A program made the position numbers and the translations under genes. Under the pieces are notes generated by a model that was given only the letters and a program-made list of their open reading frames with translations, made no database searches and was not told where the DNA came from. 12,158 nt of DNA. It comes from Kiritimatiellia bacterium. GTDB taxonomy: Bacteria; Verrucomicrobiota; Kiritimatiellia; RFP12; DVOR01. Where the stretch lies: assembly GCA_900771325.1 (NCBI GenBank), contig CAAGNN010000158.1, positions 1 through 12,158 of the forward strand. Reading direction: 5' to 3'. Of this stretch, positions 7,113-12,158 are shown one piece after another; the first letter of the stretch is position 1; the number at the start of each line of letters is the position of its first letter.

Positions 7113-7200
7113 GAAGGGCACCGTGCCCTTTCAACGCCTCACACTATCGCTCCTTACGAAAGTATTATCCAGTTATATTTTCAACTATTTGCGATTTATT
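7113..7200 (-). promoter_or_regulatory. Conserved leader repeat B, upstream of the amidoligase
   Basis: The best-preserved leader copy with D. It carries the 16-bp box at 7169-7184 and ATAATAC. Near the start codon is a near-perfect hairpin, AAGGGCA-CCG-TGCCCTT on the plus strand (about 7114-7130). It is followed by CCAAGGAAACGAAA directly before the ATG, so it also sets the ribosome site. Confidence 0.72.
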
Positions 7201-7248
7201 TTTCACGCCATAAAGCCGCTGAAAACACCCCATCCAATGGGCTCTAAA

Positions 7249-7302
7249 CGCCTCCCGCGAGGGCCTTAGAGGCGGTGAAAAAGGGGAGGCCGAAGCCTCC
7301 CC
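7249..7302 (-). terminator. Terminator after the zinc-ribbon gene, with a second hairpin behind it
   Basis: Stem GGGGAGGC (7283-7290) with GCCTCCCC (7295-7302) and a 4-base loop; on the minus strand it is followed by TTTTTCACC. A second, weaker stem (CGCCTC 7249-7254 with GAGGCG 7269-7274) comes right after. Together they separate the zinc-ribbon unit from the amidoligase leader. Confidence 0.87.
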
Positions 7303-7310
7303 ACGCGCCA

Positions 7311-7523
7311 TCAGAAGCCGATGCCCGAGAAATGGGTGTCTCCGCGCGCAAGGGCCACACGCTCGGCCTCAACGGCCTCTTGGTAGCGCGGGTGGTGTCT
7401 TTCCTGCTCGGCGCACGCAAGGCAAATGCACTGCGTGTTAAAGCGGCTCATCGTTCGCCCATTGGCGAGGCTTTTGCCACAACGGTCACATTGGGTTTGG
7501 GTGAAGAAGGGGTCTTTGTCCAT
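7311..7523 (-). CDS. Small zinc-ribbon protein, 70 aa
   Basis: Two CxxC knuckles (CDRCGKSL at about 12-19 and CLACAEQE at about 34-41) imply one bound zinc. The later part, HPRYQEAVEAE and the ending GDTHFSGIG, and the central MSRFNTQCIC, match what I recall of a small family common on gut mobile elements and phages, usually written MSxFNTDxIC...HPxY...NFxGIG. Its role is unknown; a nucleic-acid or protein contact is plausible for a lone ribbon. The start at 7523 has CGGAG about 8 bases upstream. It has no leader of its own and follows the 64-aa gene, from which a strong hairpin separates it, so the two are probably transcribed together. Confidence 0.83.
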   Translation of the reverse strand: MDKDPFFTQTQCDRCGKSLANGRTMSRFNTQCICLACAEQERHHPRYQEAVEAERVALARGDTHFSGIGF

Positions 7524-7540
7524 TTTGTTTCTCCGTGAAG

Positions 7541-7560
7541 AGGCCCCCTTTCGGGGGCCT
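7541..7560 (-). other. GNRA-type hairpin between the 64-aa and zinc-ribbon genes
   Basis: Stem AGGCCCCC (7541-7548) with GGGGGCCT (7553-7560); on the minus strand the loop is GAAA, a stable GNRA tetraloop. No T-run follows (CTTCACGG instead), so it may be a processing or partial-termination point within one transcript. Confidence 0.65.
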
Positions 7561-7571
7561 TGTGGCGCGTT

Positions 7572-7766
7572 TCAGAGAACCTCGACGTATTCCATCACCG
7601 TGGCCAACAGGTGGGTGTAATCGCCGCTTGTGGCCTTCTTGGTAAAGGTTTCGATGAAGTCCTTGTCGTAGCCATTCTGCTGAAGGGTGGCGCGGACTTT
7701 GCCAAGGATGTAGAAGGCGTTTCCATCCTCGCCAATGAGTTTGACCTTGAGGTTCGTGATAGGCAT
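7572..7766 (-). CDS. Conserved small hypothetical protein, 64 aa
   Basis: The start is set at 7766 (MPITNLKVKLIGEDGN) by AAAGGAAACGAGAA upstream and by its distance from leader C; the longer frame would begin inside the leader. The sequence LIGEDGNAFYILGKVRATL, then an acidic helix and SGDYTHLLATVMEYVEV, resembles a small family I have seen on mobile elements and in gut bacteria (pattern geDGNaf-Ilg-v-al...sGDYdhlL). The likely fold is a short beta strand pair packed on helices. It is cytoplasmic with no known activity. It is the first gene of the unit that also includes the zinc-ribbon protein. Confidence 0.8.
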   Translation of the reverse strand: MPITNLKVKLIGEDGNAFYILGKVRATLQQNGYDKDFIETFTKKATSGDYTHLLATVMEYVEVL

Positions 7767-7793
7767 TTTCTCGTTTCCTTTCTTGGTTTTTGC

Positions 7794-7870
7794 GAAGGGG
7801 CACCGTGCCCTTTCAACAGCACACACTATCGCTCTTTACAGAACTATTATCCAGTTGTATTTTCAACTAG
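7794..7870 (-). promoter_or_regulatory. Conserved leader repeat C, upstream of the 64-aa gene
   Basis: Same layout as leaders A, B and D: 16-bp box at 7851-7866 (one change, TTGAAAATACAACTGG), ATAATAG, then GCGATAGTGTG and a GC-rich hairpin built on GGGCAC/GTGCCC next to the start. It is the most altered copy (GCTGTTGA in place of GGCGTTGA). Confidence 0.68.
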
Positions 7871-7902
7871 TTGAAAGTTTTTAAGGAAGCCTCTTTATCG
7901 CA

Positions 7903-7977
7903 CCCACGGGGCTCTTCTCAGCCGTGGGGGTTCGGCAGCCCTTCAAGCGAAGAAGCCCCCGCCGAGGTGGCGGGGGC
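7903..7977 (-). terminator. Terminator after the 146-aa gene, plus a second hairpin
   Basis: Stem GCCCCCGCC (7955-7963) with GGCGGGGGC (7969-7977) and a 5-base loop; the minus strand continues TTCTTCGCTT. A second stem follows (CCCACGG 7903-7909 with CCGTGGG 7922-7928). Placed 9 bases past the stop at 7986. Confidence 0.8.
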
Positions 7978-7985
7978 GGCATGTT

Positions 7986-8426
7986 TCAATCGAGGGTGAC
8001 GAATGTGCCGTTGGCCATTCGGGCTTGCCATTCGTTGGGCCGTGCGCCGAAGTCGAAGAGGAGGTCGGCAAACTTCATTCCGTTCCGGCCCCCATCTAAC
8101 CGTTCGTACCACCAATCGAGGCGAATCAACACGCGCGCCTTGTCGGGGGAGTCTTTGTCGATGAAGAAGGAGCCAAAGTCGCCGAGGCGGATGTGCGCCC
8201 AAATCTGCCGCCCGCAAGCCCCGAACTCCTCAAAAAGGTCATTGCTGTCAATCGTGATGTATACAACGCTACCGCCCCGTTTGAGCTGGATTTTGATGTC
8301 GGCTGTTTCGCCCTCCACCTTGAGCAGTTTGCGAATGAGGGCCGTGGCTTGGTCGAACTTGAAAGCCTTGGCGATGGCGGCCTGCTTACCGGCATCAAAG
8401 GCTTTTATGATTTCATCGTTTGTCAT
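7986..8426 (-). CDS. Hypothetical protein, 146 aa, first gene of the cassette island
   Basis: I do not recognise the family. The start at 8426 has CCAAGGAAACGAAA directly upstream, identical to the amidoligase leader end. The N-terminal 45 residues are helical (DEIIKAFDAGKQAAIAKAF, TALIRKLLKVEG). Residues about 45-146 are beta-rich with many aromatics (VVYITIDSNDLFEEFG, QIWAHIRLGDFGSFFIDK, RVLIRLDWWYERLDGG). There is no signal peptide, membrane segment or cysteine cluster. It is cytoplasmic and single-gene, with its own leader and terminator. It could be a small binding protein, but nothing in the sequence names a ligand. Confidence 0.75.
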   Translation of the reverse strand: MTNDEIIKAFDAGKQAAIAKAFKFDQATALIRKLLKVEGETADIKIQLKRGGSVVYITIDSNDLFEEFGACGRQIWAHIRLGDFGSFFIDKDSPDKARVLIRLDWWYERLDGGRNGMKFADLLFDFGARPNEWQARMANGTFVTLD

Positions 8427-8445
8427 TTTCGTTTCCTTGGTTTGC

Positions 8446-8531
8446 GAAGGGCGATGTACCTTTCAACGCCTCACACTATCGCTCTTTATGAAAGTATTAT
8501 CCAGTCATATTTTCAAGTATTTACGATTTAT
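8446..8531 (-). promoter_or_regulatory. Conserved leader repeat D, upstream of the 146-aa gene
   Basis: Carries the 16-bp box (8501-8516, TTGAAAATATGACTGG on the minus strand), ATAATAC, GCGATAGTGTGAGGCGTTGA and the AAGG...CCTT pairing near the start. Like B, its similarity continues upstream of the box (ATTTACGATTTATTTT against ATTTGCGATTTATTTT on the plus strand). Confidence 0.72.
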
Positions 8532-8604
8532 TTTCAGGACGTAAAACTGCGCCCCATTGTATCCATAAAACCCGTCCAAAAGCAAGTCAAAAGTTTCATT
8601 ACGG

Positions 8605-8698
8605 GGAAATAATTAACTGGATATGATAGACGAAGAGAGGTAATATGGCACCGACCAGGTGCGGACTCCTAGACTTCCCCACGTGGGGATTTCAAGCA
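8605..8698 (+). repeat. Inner right copy of the terminal repeat (R1)
   Basis: A tandem partner of the copy at 8699-8795 with a 99-base period. It keeps AATTAACTGG, GAGGTAATATGGCAC, GACCAGGTGC, the palindrome CCCCACGTGGGG and ATTTCAAG, while 8621-8637 differs. GCACC and GGTGC (around the loop GACCA) form a perfect 5-bp stem here. The ~440-base gap between genes at 8427-8864 consists mainly of leader D and these two repeats. Confidence 0.83.
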
Positions 8699-8795
8699 TT
8701 TTCTTGAATAATTGACTGGCTATTTATCCTCATCAGAGGTAATATGGCACTGACCAGGTGCAGACTTACAGACTTCCCCACGTGGGGATTTCAAG
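8699..8795 (+). repeat. Outer right terminal inverted repeat (R2)
   Basis: Matches the left repeat (4670-4765) in reverse orientation, nearly perfectly in the inner 52 bases, and R1 in direct orientation. It holds the 16-bp box (8704-8719, TTGAATAATTGACTGG), a hairpin around GCACTGACCAGGTGC, and the palindrome TCCCCACGTGGGGA. No clear target-site duplication is seen outside it. Confidence 0.85.
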
Positions 8796-8864
8796 GCTAG
8801 GCCTACCGACTAGGGCGTGATCGATGGGCGAATCGGGTGTGCTACGCCCCGTGACAGGGCGTGG

Positions 8865-9176
8865 TCATTCCGCCTCCAGTGCTCCGAGCATTTCATCGTC
8901 GACCAAGAGGTCTTCGGTGCCCGTCTCGGCCAGACGCGTCTGTAGCGCATCGTATCCCTTTTGGGCGGCGGCCTTGATCTTCTCTGCGGTTTCGGGTGAA
9001 ATTCGCCCCTTCTCTTCGAGGCAATCGATACGCGCTTCAACCCTCTCGGCTCCTCCAGCCTCATAGGCGGCTCGAATCACCGAGCCCACCGTGATACGCC
9101 AAAAGAGCGGATTCCGCAAAATGGCACAGCCCGATAACGACAGCATCAGACACGCCAACAACATCACACGTTTCAT
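8865..9176 (-). CDS. Small lipoprotein, 103 aa, last gene of the phage-type operon
   Basis: The signal MKRVMLLACLMLSLSGC ends in the lipobox LSGC, so Cys17 should be lipid-modified. The mature part is short, charged and helical (ERVEARIDCLEEKGRISPETAEKIKAAAQKGYDALQTRLAE), with an acidic end. The start at 9176 has AAGGAGGAG upstream and overlaps the stop of the gene before it (ATGA), so translation is probably coupled. Coming last after tail genes, it could belong to a lysis or envelope function such as an outer spanin, but it lacks the proline-rich look of typical Rz1 proteins, so I do not call it one. Confidence 0.78.
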   Translation of the reverse strand: MKRVMLLACLMLSLSGCAILRNPLFWRITVGSVIRAAYEAGGAERVEARIDCLEEKGRISPETAEKIKAAAQKGYDALQTRLAETGTEDLLVDDEMLGALEAE

Positions 9177-9604
9177 TTCGTTTTCTCCTCCTTGTTAATT
9201 CCGCTTGCACGCGTCCACGCGCCCCAACCGAAGAGCGTGCATAACCGTGCAAAGCGGGAAGCCTGCCTCATTACCAAATACCGCCGAGGGTCAAACCACG
9301 CATAGCGGAACTTAGCCATTCGCCAGCCATTGCGCCGAAAGCGCAGATTGCTCGCAAGAAAACTCGTGACCTGCCCATCGCCACGATGCCACTCCAAGTC
9401 GTGAATAAACGCGACCGGCACCAAGGTTGGATGCAAGGCATTCAGCGTTTTGCGCAACCAACCGGGGAAACACTCCGGCCCGATGCCGTTGCAAATACCC
9501 TGCAACTGGGCATTGTGATAGGCATAGGTCAATTCGGCTCTCTCCAATTTGGCCCCCGTGGCCAAAAGACGGATCTCTTTAATTTCCTTGAGTGTGTAAG
9601 ACAT
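9173..9604 (-). CDS. Phage-type small protein with PLA2-like NGxGP...HD signature, 143 aa
   Basis: ATG 9604 (MSYTLKEIKEIR) follows AAAGGACGAGC and sits 16 bases past the stop of the previous gene; the longer frame would overlap that gene. The middle has CNGIGPECFPGWL, then, after about 15 residues, VAFIHDLEWHRGDG and a FLASNLRFRRN segment. This order (NGxGP, then a hydrophobic stretch and HD with a nearby aromatic and Gly, then a helix with Asn) resembles small phage proteins that share the calcium loop and His-Asp pair of phospholipase A2. If so it could attack membranes during entry or lysis; this is an inference from short motifs. The C-terminal third is basic and aromatic. It overlaps the lipoprotein gene by 4 bases (ATGA). 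Confidence 0.75.
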   Translation of the reverse strand: MSYTLKEIKEIRLLATGAKLERAELTYAYHNAQLQGICNGIGPECFPGWLRKTLNALHPTLVPVAFIHDLEWHRGDGQVTSFLASNLRFRRNGWRMAKFRYAWFDPRRYLVMRQASRFARLCTLFGWGAWTRASGINKEEKTK

Positions 9605-9620
9605 TGCTCGTCCTTTCCGT

Positions 9621-10415
9621 TTAGGCGATGGTAAAGTCGCCCGAGTTCGTATGTACTGGCGTGCCACTAGCCAAGCCCCACGGATAGTTCTCCATCGCTT
9701 GAATGCTCGCCTTCAGACCATAAAAGTTCACCTGACATGAGGCCGGAATCCCTGAAAAGGCGTTAGCGCCAATCGTGGCCGAGTCGGCATTCATAAAGAT
9801 GGAGAGCGTTTCCACGGCTGTACATCCCTTAAATGCATCGCTATCGACGAAGCTCACGCCACTACCGAGGGTGATGGAGGTCAATCCTGTGCAACCTTCG
9901 CACACGCTATAACCAACAGACCCTTTGCTCAAATAAAAGGTGGTTAAAGCGGTGCACCCCTTGAAGACCGTTCCCATCAAGGTCACTGAGCCATTGAACT
10001 TGACGCTCGCAAGGGATGTGCATTGCGAGAATGCACCCGCCTCGAGGGTCGTCACGCTACTGGGAATGTCCAGCGATCGCAAGGCTTTGCACCCCGAGAA
10101 GGCAAACATATCAATCATCTTCACCGAGTCAGCGAAGGTGACTGTCTGCAGGCGCGCAAAACCCGAGAAACGATTGGAGCCAATCTTTTGGATGCCGTCC
10201 GGGACGGTCAGCGCGGTGAGTAACGAACTGTCACACTCCCACGCCACCCGAAAGGGGGTGATGTCCGTTGAGATGGCTGCAATCAAGGTGGCGAGGTCTG
10301 CGAGTTTTGCACCCGTTGGCACTGTGACCCCTTGCGCTTGAATGGCCGAAATCAGCGCAGTCTTACTCGCTTGAATATCCGCCAACTTCGCTGAAATGGT
10401 ATTGCCTGTTGCCAT
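9621..10415 (-). CDS. Tail-tip-like protein with BspA-type (LRR_5) leucine-rich repeats, 264 aa
   Basis: The first 45 residues (ISAKLADIQASKTALISAIQ, then VTVPTGAKLADLATLIAAI) have the form seen at the start of many gut-phage tail and baseplate accessory proteins (helix, 'G-V-x-V-P-x-G-x-K-L' turn, helix). Residues about 60-225 are BspA/Treponema-type leucine-rich repeats: IGSNRFSGFARLQTVTFAD, IDMFAFSGCKALRSLDIP, LEAGAFSQCTSLASVKFN, CEGCTGLTSITLGSG, VDSDAFKGCTAVETLSI. Such repeats bind host surfaces, so a role in adsorption is likely. The ribosome site AAGGAG is strong. It lies 12 bases after the tail-fibre gene in the same operon. There is no signal peptide, which fits a virion part better than a secreted bacterial adhesin. 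Confidence 0.83.
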   Translation of the reverse strand: MATGNTISAKLADIQASKTALISAIQAQGVTVPTGAKLADLATLIAAISTDITPFRVAWECDSSLLTALTVPDGIQKIGSNRFSGFARLQTVTFADSVKMIDMFAFSGCKALRSLDIPSSVTTLEAGAFSQCTSLASVKFNGSVTLMGTVFKGCTALTTFYLSKGSVGYSVCEGCTGLTSITLGSGVSFVDSDAFKGCTAVETLSIFMNADSATIGANAFSGIPASCQVNFYGLKASIQAMENYPWGLASGTPVHTNSGDFTIA

Positions 10416-10427
10416 TATGTGTTCTCC

Positions 10428-12158
10428 TTAGATACTTGCCAATACCGTGTCGATGTCGCCCAACACCGTGTCGACATACGCCTTGATGCCGGCGCTCGTG
10501 ACAGGATTGGCCGACCCCGCAGAAGGCGCATCGTCAAAGACCAGTATCGTCTGCTTCTCTAGCGCTTCGACCCGCGTCTGCAAGTCCATACTGCTGACAT
10601 CCGAGAGGCAAACATATTTGCCCATCGATGCTCCGCCGCCCGGATAAACAAAGACCTGCCCAACGGCCAAGTCCCCATCGGGAATGCGAAAGACCGCGTG
10701 ATAGCCTTCCGAATAAGCCGTCGGCTTCGGGAAGTTAATCAGCAGTTGCCCATTCGCATCGATGTCCGCTCCACTGAGGGAACTCGTGTAGATGCCGCCA
10801 ATGCGACCGTGTCCATTCGTTCGCGAACCGGCGACTTGCAGCGAGATTTTGCCCGTTTCGCTCATTGAGAGCCCCGTCCCTGCCGTCACAGAGGCTGCAC
10901 TCCCAGTGGCACGGATGACACCATCCTCGATAGTGATATTCTCACCTGCGGTCAGCGCGTCTTGCTTAGCCGATAAGGCCTCAAGGGTTGCGTAAATCTC
11001 CGAGAGCGGCTTCGCATCCGTCGAGGTCCCACTTACACGCCCTTCATAGAGCGTTGTTGCCACCAATTTATTCAGACCGTAGACACTTTGCCCGTTGAAA
11101 TGGGCATCGCGTCCCGTCTTCCAATAATAGTAGGGCATTGTGTAACTCGACCACGGAATGCGACTGTCGAGCGCATTCACATTGGTTTTCACCTGAGAGG
11201 CTGTTGGCACACTCGTCTCGCCTGTATCCTCCAACCCGCTTGCCAATTGCACCCCGCCCTTGGAGGTCGTTGTTGCATTCGGGACGCAGAGTTTCCCAGC
11301 CGTGTCCGTTGCAACGGGCGCGGTCGTCCCAGTTGCAGGATGTTCCGTGGTGCTCGTTTGAACGTATACTTCGTTCCCTTCATACGCCAAGCCGCTGTGG
11401 TTGGTACGATGATTGAGTGCCAATTGTTCGCCAACAATCTTGATGCCCGCGCCCCCTACACGCACGCCTCCAAGTGTGCTTGCGCTCGCGACAGGAAGCG
11501 TATACGGCTCGCTGCCCGTAGCACGAATAACCCCCTCCTCGATGGTGATGTTCTCGCCGGCGGTGAGTGTGTTCTGCTTGGTCGCCAACGCCTCTGTCAG
11601 CCCTGTCACGCCTTCAAGCGTGTGCGTGTGGTTGCTCTCCGCCTTGCTCTCCAAACGCGTCAGAATGATTTGGTCTTGTGCTTGGGCGCGAGCCGTTGCA
11701 TCTGCCACATCGGCACGACTGGCCACCTCCGAGCCGGCGACAACGAATCGCACTTGAATGGCAGGCGTATAAGCCGCCGGAGAGATATTCGTCGAGGCCG
11801 TGAGCGCACTCGTGATGCTACCAGAGATGGGCGTTGTTCGCGCGCCAAACTGAATACTGGCCGTTGCCACCGATGTCAGCGAATCAACCGCCACGATAGC
11901 GATCACCTCACTCGCAGGAATTGCGCCTAGTCCATCGACATTCTTCATCTGCCACGGCCCCATCGGCACATCTTGCGAGGTGTAATCATTCATACGAACG
12001 GCATTCTCGCTCTGATAAGCAATCGCCCACGCACCGTTAACAATGCGCAAAATCCGCAGATAGAGCGGGGTCGCGCCCGAAGCAGGATTGGCATTCTGTC
12101 GCCGCCAAAGTGTCAATTGCGTGGGATAGACACTGGCGCCGGAGCACCCGAGGACGGC
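10428..12158 (-). CDS. Phage tail-fibre/appendage-like protein, 5' partial, 576 aa visible
   Basis: The frame stays open to the window edge (upstream of TLWRRQN it reads AVLGCSGASVYPTQ), so the true start lies outside; a TTG at 12116 has no ribosome site and is unlikely. Features typical of tail fibres: low-complexity Ala/Ser/Thr/Gly-rich sequence; LPVASASTLGGVRVGGAGI; TTTSKGGVQLASG; an internal duplication of LTAGENITIEEGVIRATGS and LTAGENITIEDGVIRATGS; and a C-terminal VEALEKQTIL heptad stretch with NPVTSAGIKAYVDTVL. These mark trimeric beta-rich fibres with short coiled coils. It heads the visible operon and is followed at 12 bases by the leucine-rich-repeat protein, so the two probably sit together at the tail tip. 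No chaperone or peptidase domain is visible. Confidence 0.82.
   Translation of the reverse strand, partial: AVLGCSGASVYPTQLTLWRRQNANPASGATPLYLRILRIVNGAWAIAYQSENAVRMNDYTSQDVPMGPWQMKNVDGLGAIPASEVIAIVAVDSLTSVATASIQFGARTTPISGSITSALTASTNISPAAYTPAIQVRFVVAGSEVASRADVADATARAQAQDQIILTRLESKAESNHTHTLEGVTGLTEALATKQNTLTAGENITIEEGVIRATGSEPYTLPVASASTLGGVRVGGAGIKIVGEQLALNHRTNHSGLAYEGNEVYVQTSTTEHPATGTTAPVATDTAGKLCVPNATTTSKGGVQLASGLEDTGETSVPTASQVKTNVNALDSRIPWSSYTMPYYYWKTGRDAHFNGQSVYGLNKLVATTLYEGRVSGTSTDAKPLSEIYATLEALSAKQDALTAGENITIEDGVIRATGSAASVTAGTGLSMSETGKISLQVAGSRTNGHGRIGGIYTSSLSGADIDANGQLLINFPKPTAYSEGYHAVFRIPDGDLAVGQVFVYPGGGASMGKYVCLSDVSSMDLQTRVEALEKQTILVFDDAPSAGSANPVTSAGIKAYVDTVLGDIDTVLASI
10895..11603 (-). 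repeat. Internal duplicated module within the tail-fibre gene
   Basis: Two copies of a ~90-base segment (about 10895-10985 and 11505-11603) encode ALxxKQxxLTAGENITIE and GVIRATGS with few changes. They lie some 600 bases apart in the same frame, consistent with duplication of a fibre segment. Confidence 0.75.

Larger units (their letters stand above)
4670..8795. mobile_element. Putative non-autonomous cassette island bounded by ~96-bp inverted repeats
   Basis: Inverted repeats at 4670-4765 and 8699-8795 (plus tandem R1) enclose six leftward genes in four units with repeated leaders. No transposase, integrase or resolvase is visible inside, so movement would need help from elsewhere. To the left are resident-looking envelope genes and to the right is a phage-tail operon. 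Alternatives are a moron region of a prophage, or repeats that are genome-wide intergenic elements which happen to flank these genes. Confidence 0.55.

Noticed and set aside
5683..7269. Long plus-strand open frame (528 codons) covering the amidoligase and GGCT region
   Set aside because: It is antisense to two genes with clear family motifs, has no domain-like sequence, and is explained by GC-rich codons leaving few stops on the opposite strand.
8639..8665. Sigma-54 promoter suggested by TGGCAC in the terminal repeats
   Set aside because: The spacing from GG to the following GC is 12, not the required 10 bases, and the TTGC element is missing.
8605..8795. Possible CRISPR array (two copies of GACTTCCCCACGTGGGGATT 99 bases apart)
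   Set aside because: Only two copies in tandem, the sequence between them is itself repeated rather than spacer-like, a third copy is inverted 4 kb away, and no cas gene is seen.
4670..8795. Integron-type attC sites for the cassette array
   Set aside because: No GTTRRRY/RYYYAAC core pairs follow the genes, and each gene has its own leader, unlike typical promoterless integron cassettes.
4655..8805. Target-site duplication flanking the inverted repeats
   Set aside because: The bases just outside the left end (AAAAGAGCA) and the right end (GGCTAGGCC) do not match; the 3-base match with the inner copy R1 (GCA) is not significant.
8844..8862. Terminator after the lipoprotein gene (ACGCCC...GGGCGT hairpin)
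   Set aside because: Only a 6-bp stem overlapping the region just past the stop and no T-run on the minus strand; too weak to call.

Overview
The window is bacterial, and its makeup points loosely to a gut-type Verrucomicrobiota, Kiritimatiellota or Lentisphaerota host. The hints are a YD-repeat RHS protein with a PNGRW...DPI core end, a secreted DUF1573 protein, a membrane-anchored HEAT-repeat protein and a BspA-type leucine-rich-repeat protein. None of these fixes the phylum, so this assignment is low confidence.

Left part (1-2740, plus strand): the 3' end of an RHS gene whose core runs into an AT-rich C-terminal tip. The tip carries the marks of a Tlde1/DUF2778 L,D-transpeptidase-like peptidoglycan toxin (a PIPAGEW motif, then RLHLG...SYGCI). 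A small gene for a membrane-anchored protein follows and is the natural immunity candidate. Its 3' end runs straight into a decayed second piece of RHS core, a sign of past tip shuffling.

Next (2734-4601, minus strand): a translationally coupled pair, a HEAT-repeat membrane protein followed by a secreted DUF1573 protein. These look like resident chromosomal genes.

Middle (about 4670-8795): a 4.1-kb island bounded by inverted copies of a ~96-bp repeat, with one extra tandem copy at the right end. All six genes inside read leftward. They fall into four small transcription units, each preceded by a copy of a conserved ~85-bp leader and most followed by a strong hairpin terminator. The cargo is a GS-like amidoligase followed by a tandem gamma-glutamylcyclotransferase (GGCT) fusion, a zinc-ribbon protein, a conserved 64-residue protein and two unrecognised proteins. 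The leaders and the terminal repeats share a 16-bp box (TTGAAWAWWYRACTGG), which ties the ends to the gene leaders. No recombinase is visible inside. The island looks like a non-autonomous cassette or a group of phage-type 'moron' genes, built around a predicted amide-bond-making and gamma-glutamyl-removing pair.

Right part (8865-12158, minus strand): a tight phage-type operon: a tail-fibre-like protein (cut by the window edge), a tail-tip-like protein with leucine-rich repeats, a small protein with a PLA2-like NGxGP...HD signature, and a lipoprotein. This suggests the end of a prophage or phage-tail locus next to the cassette island.
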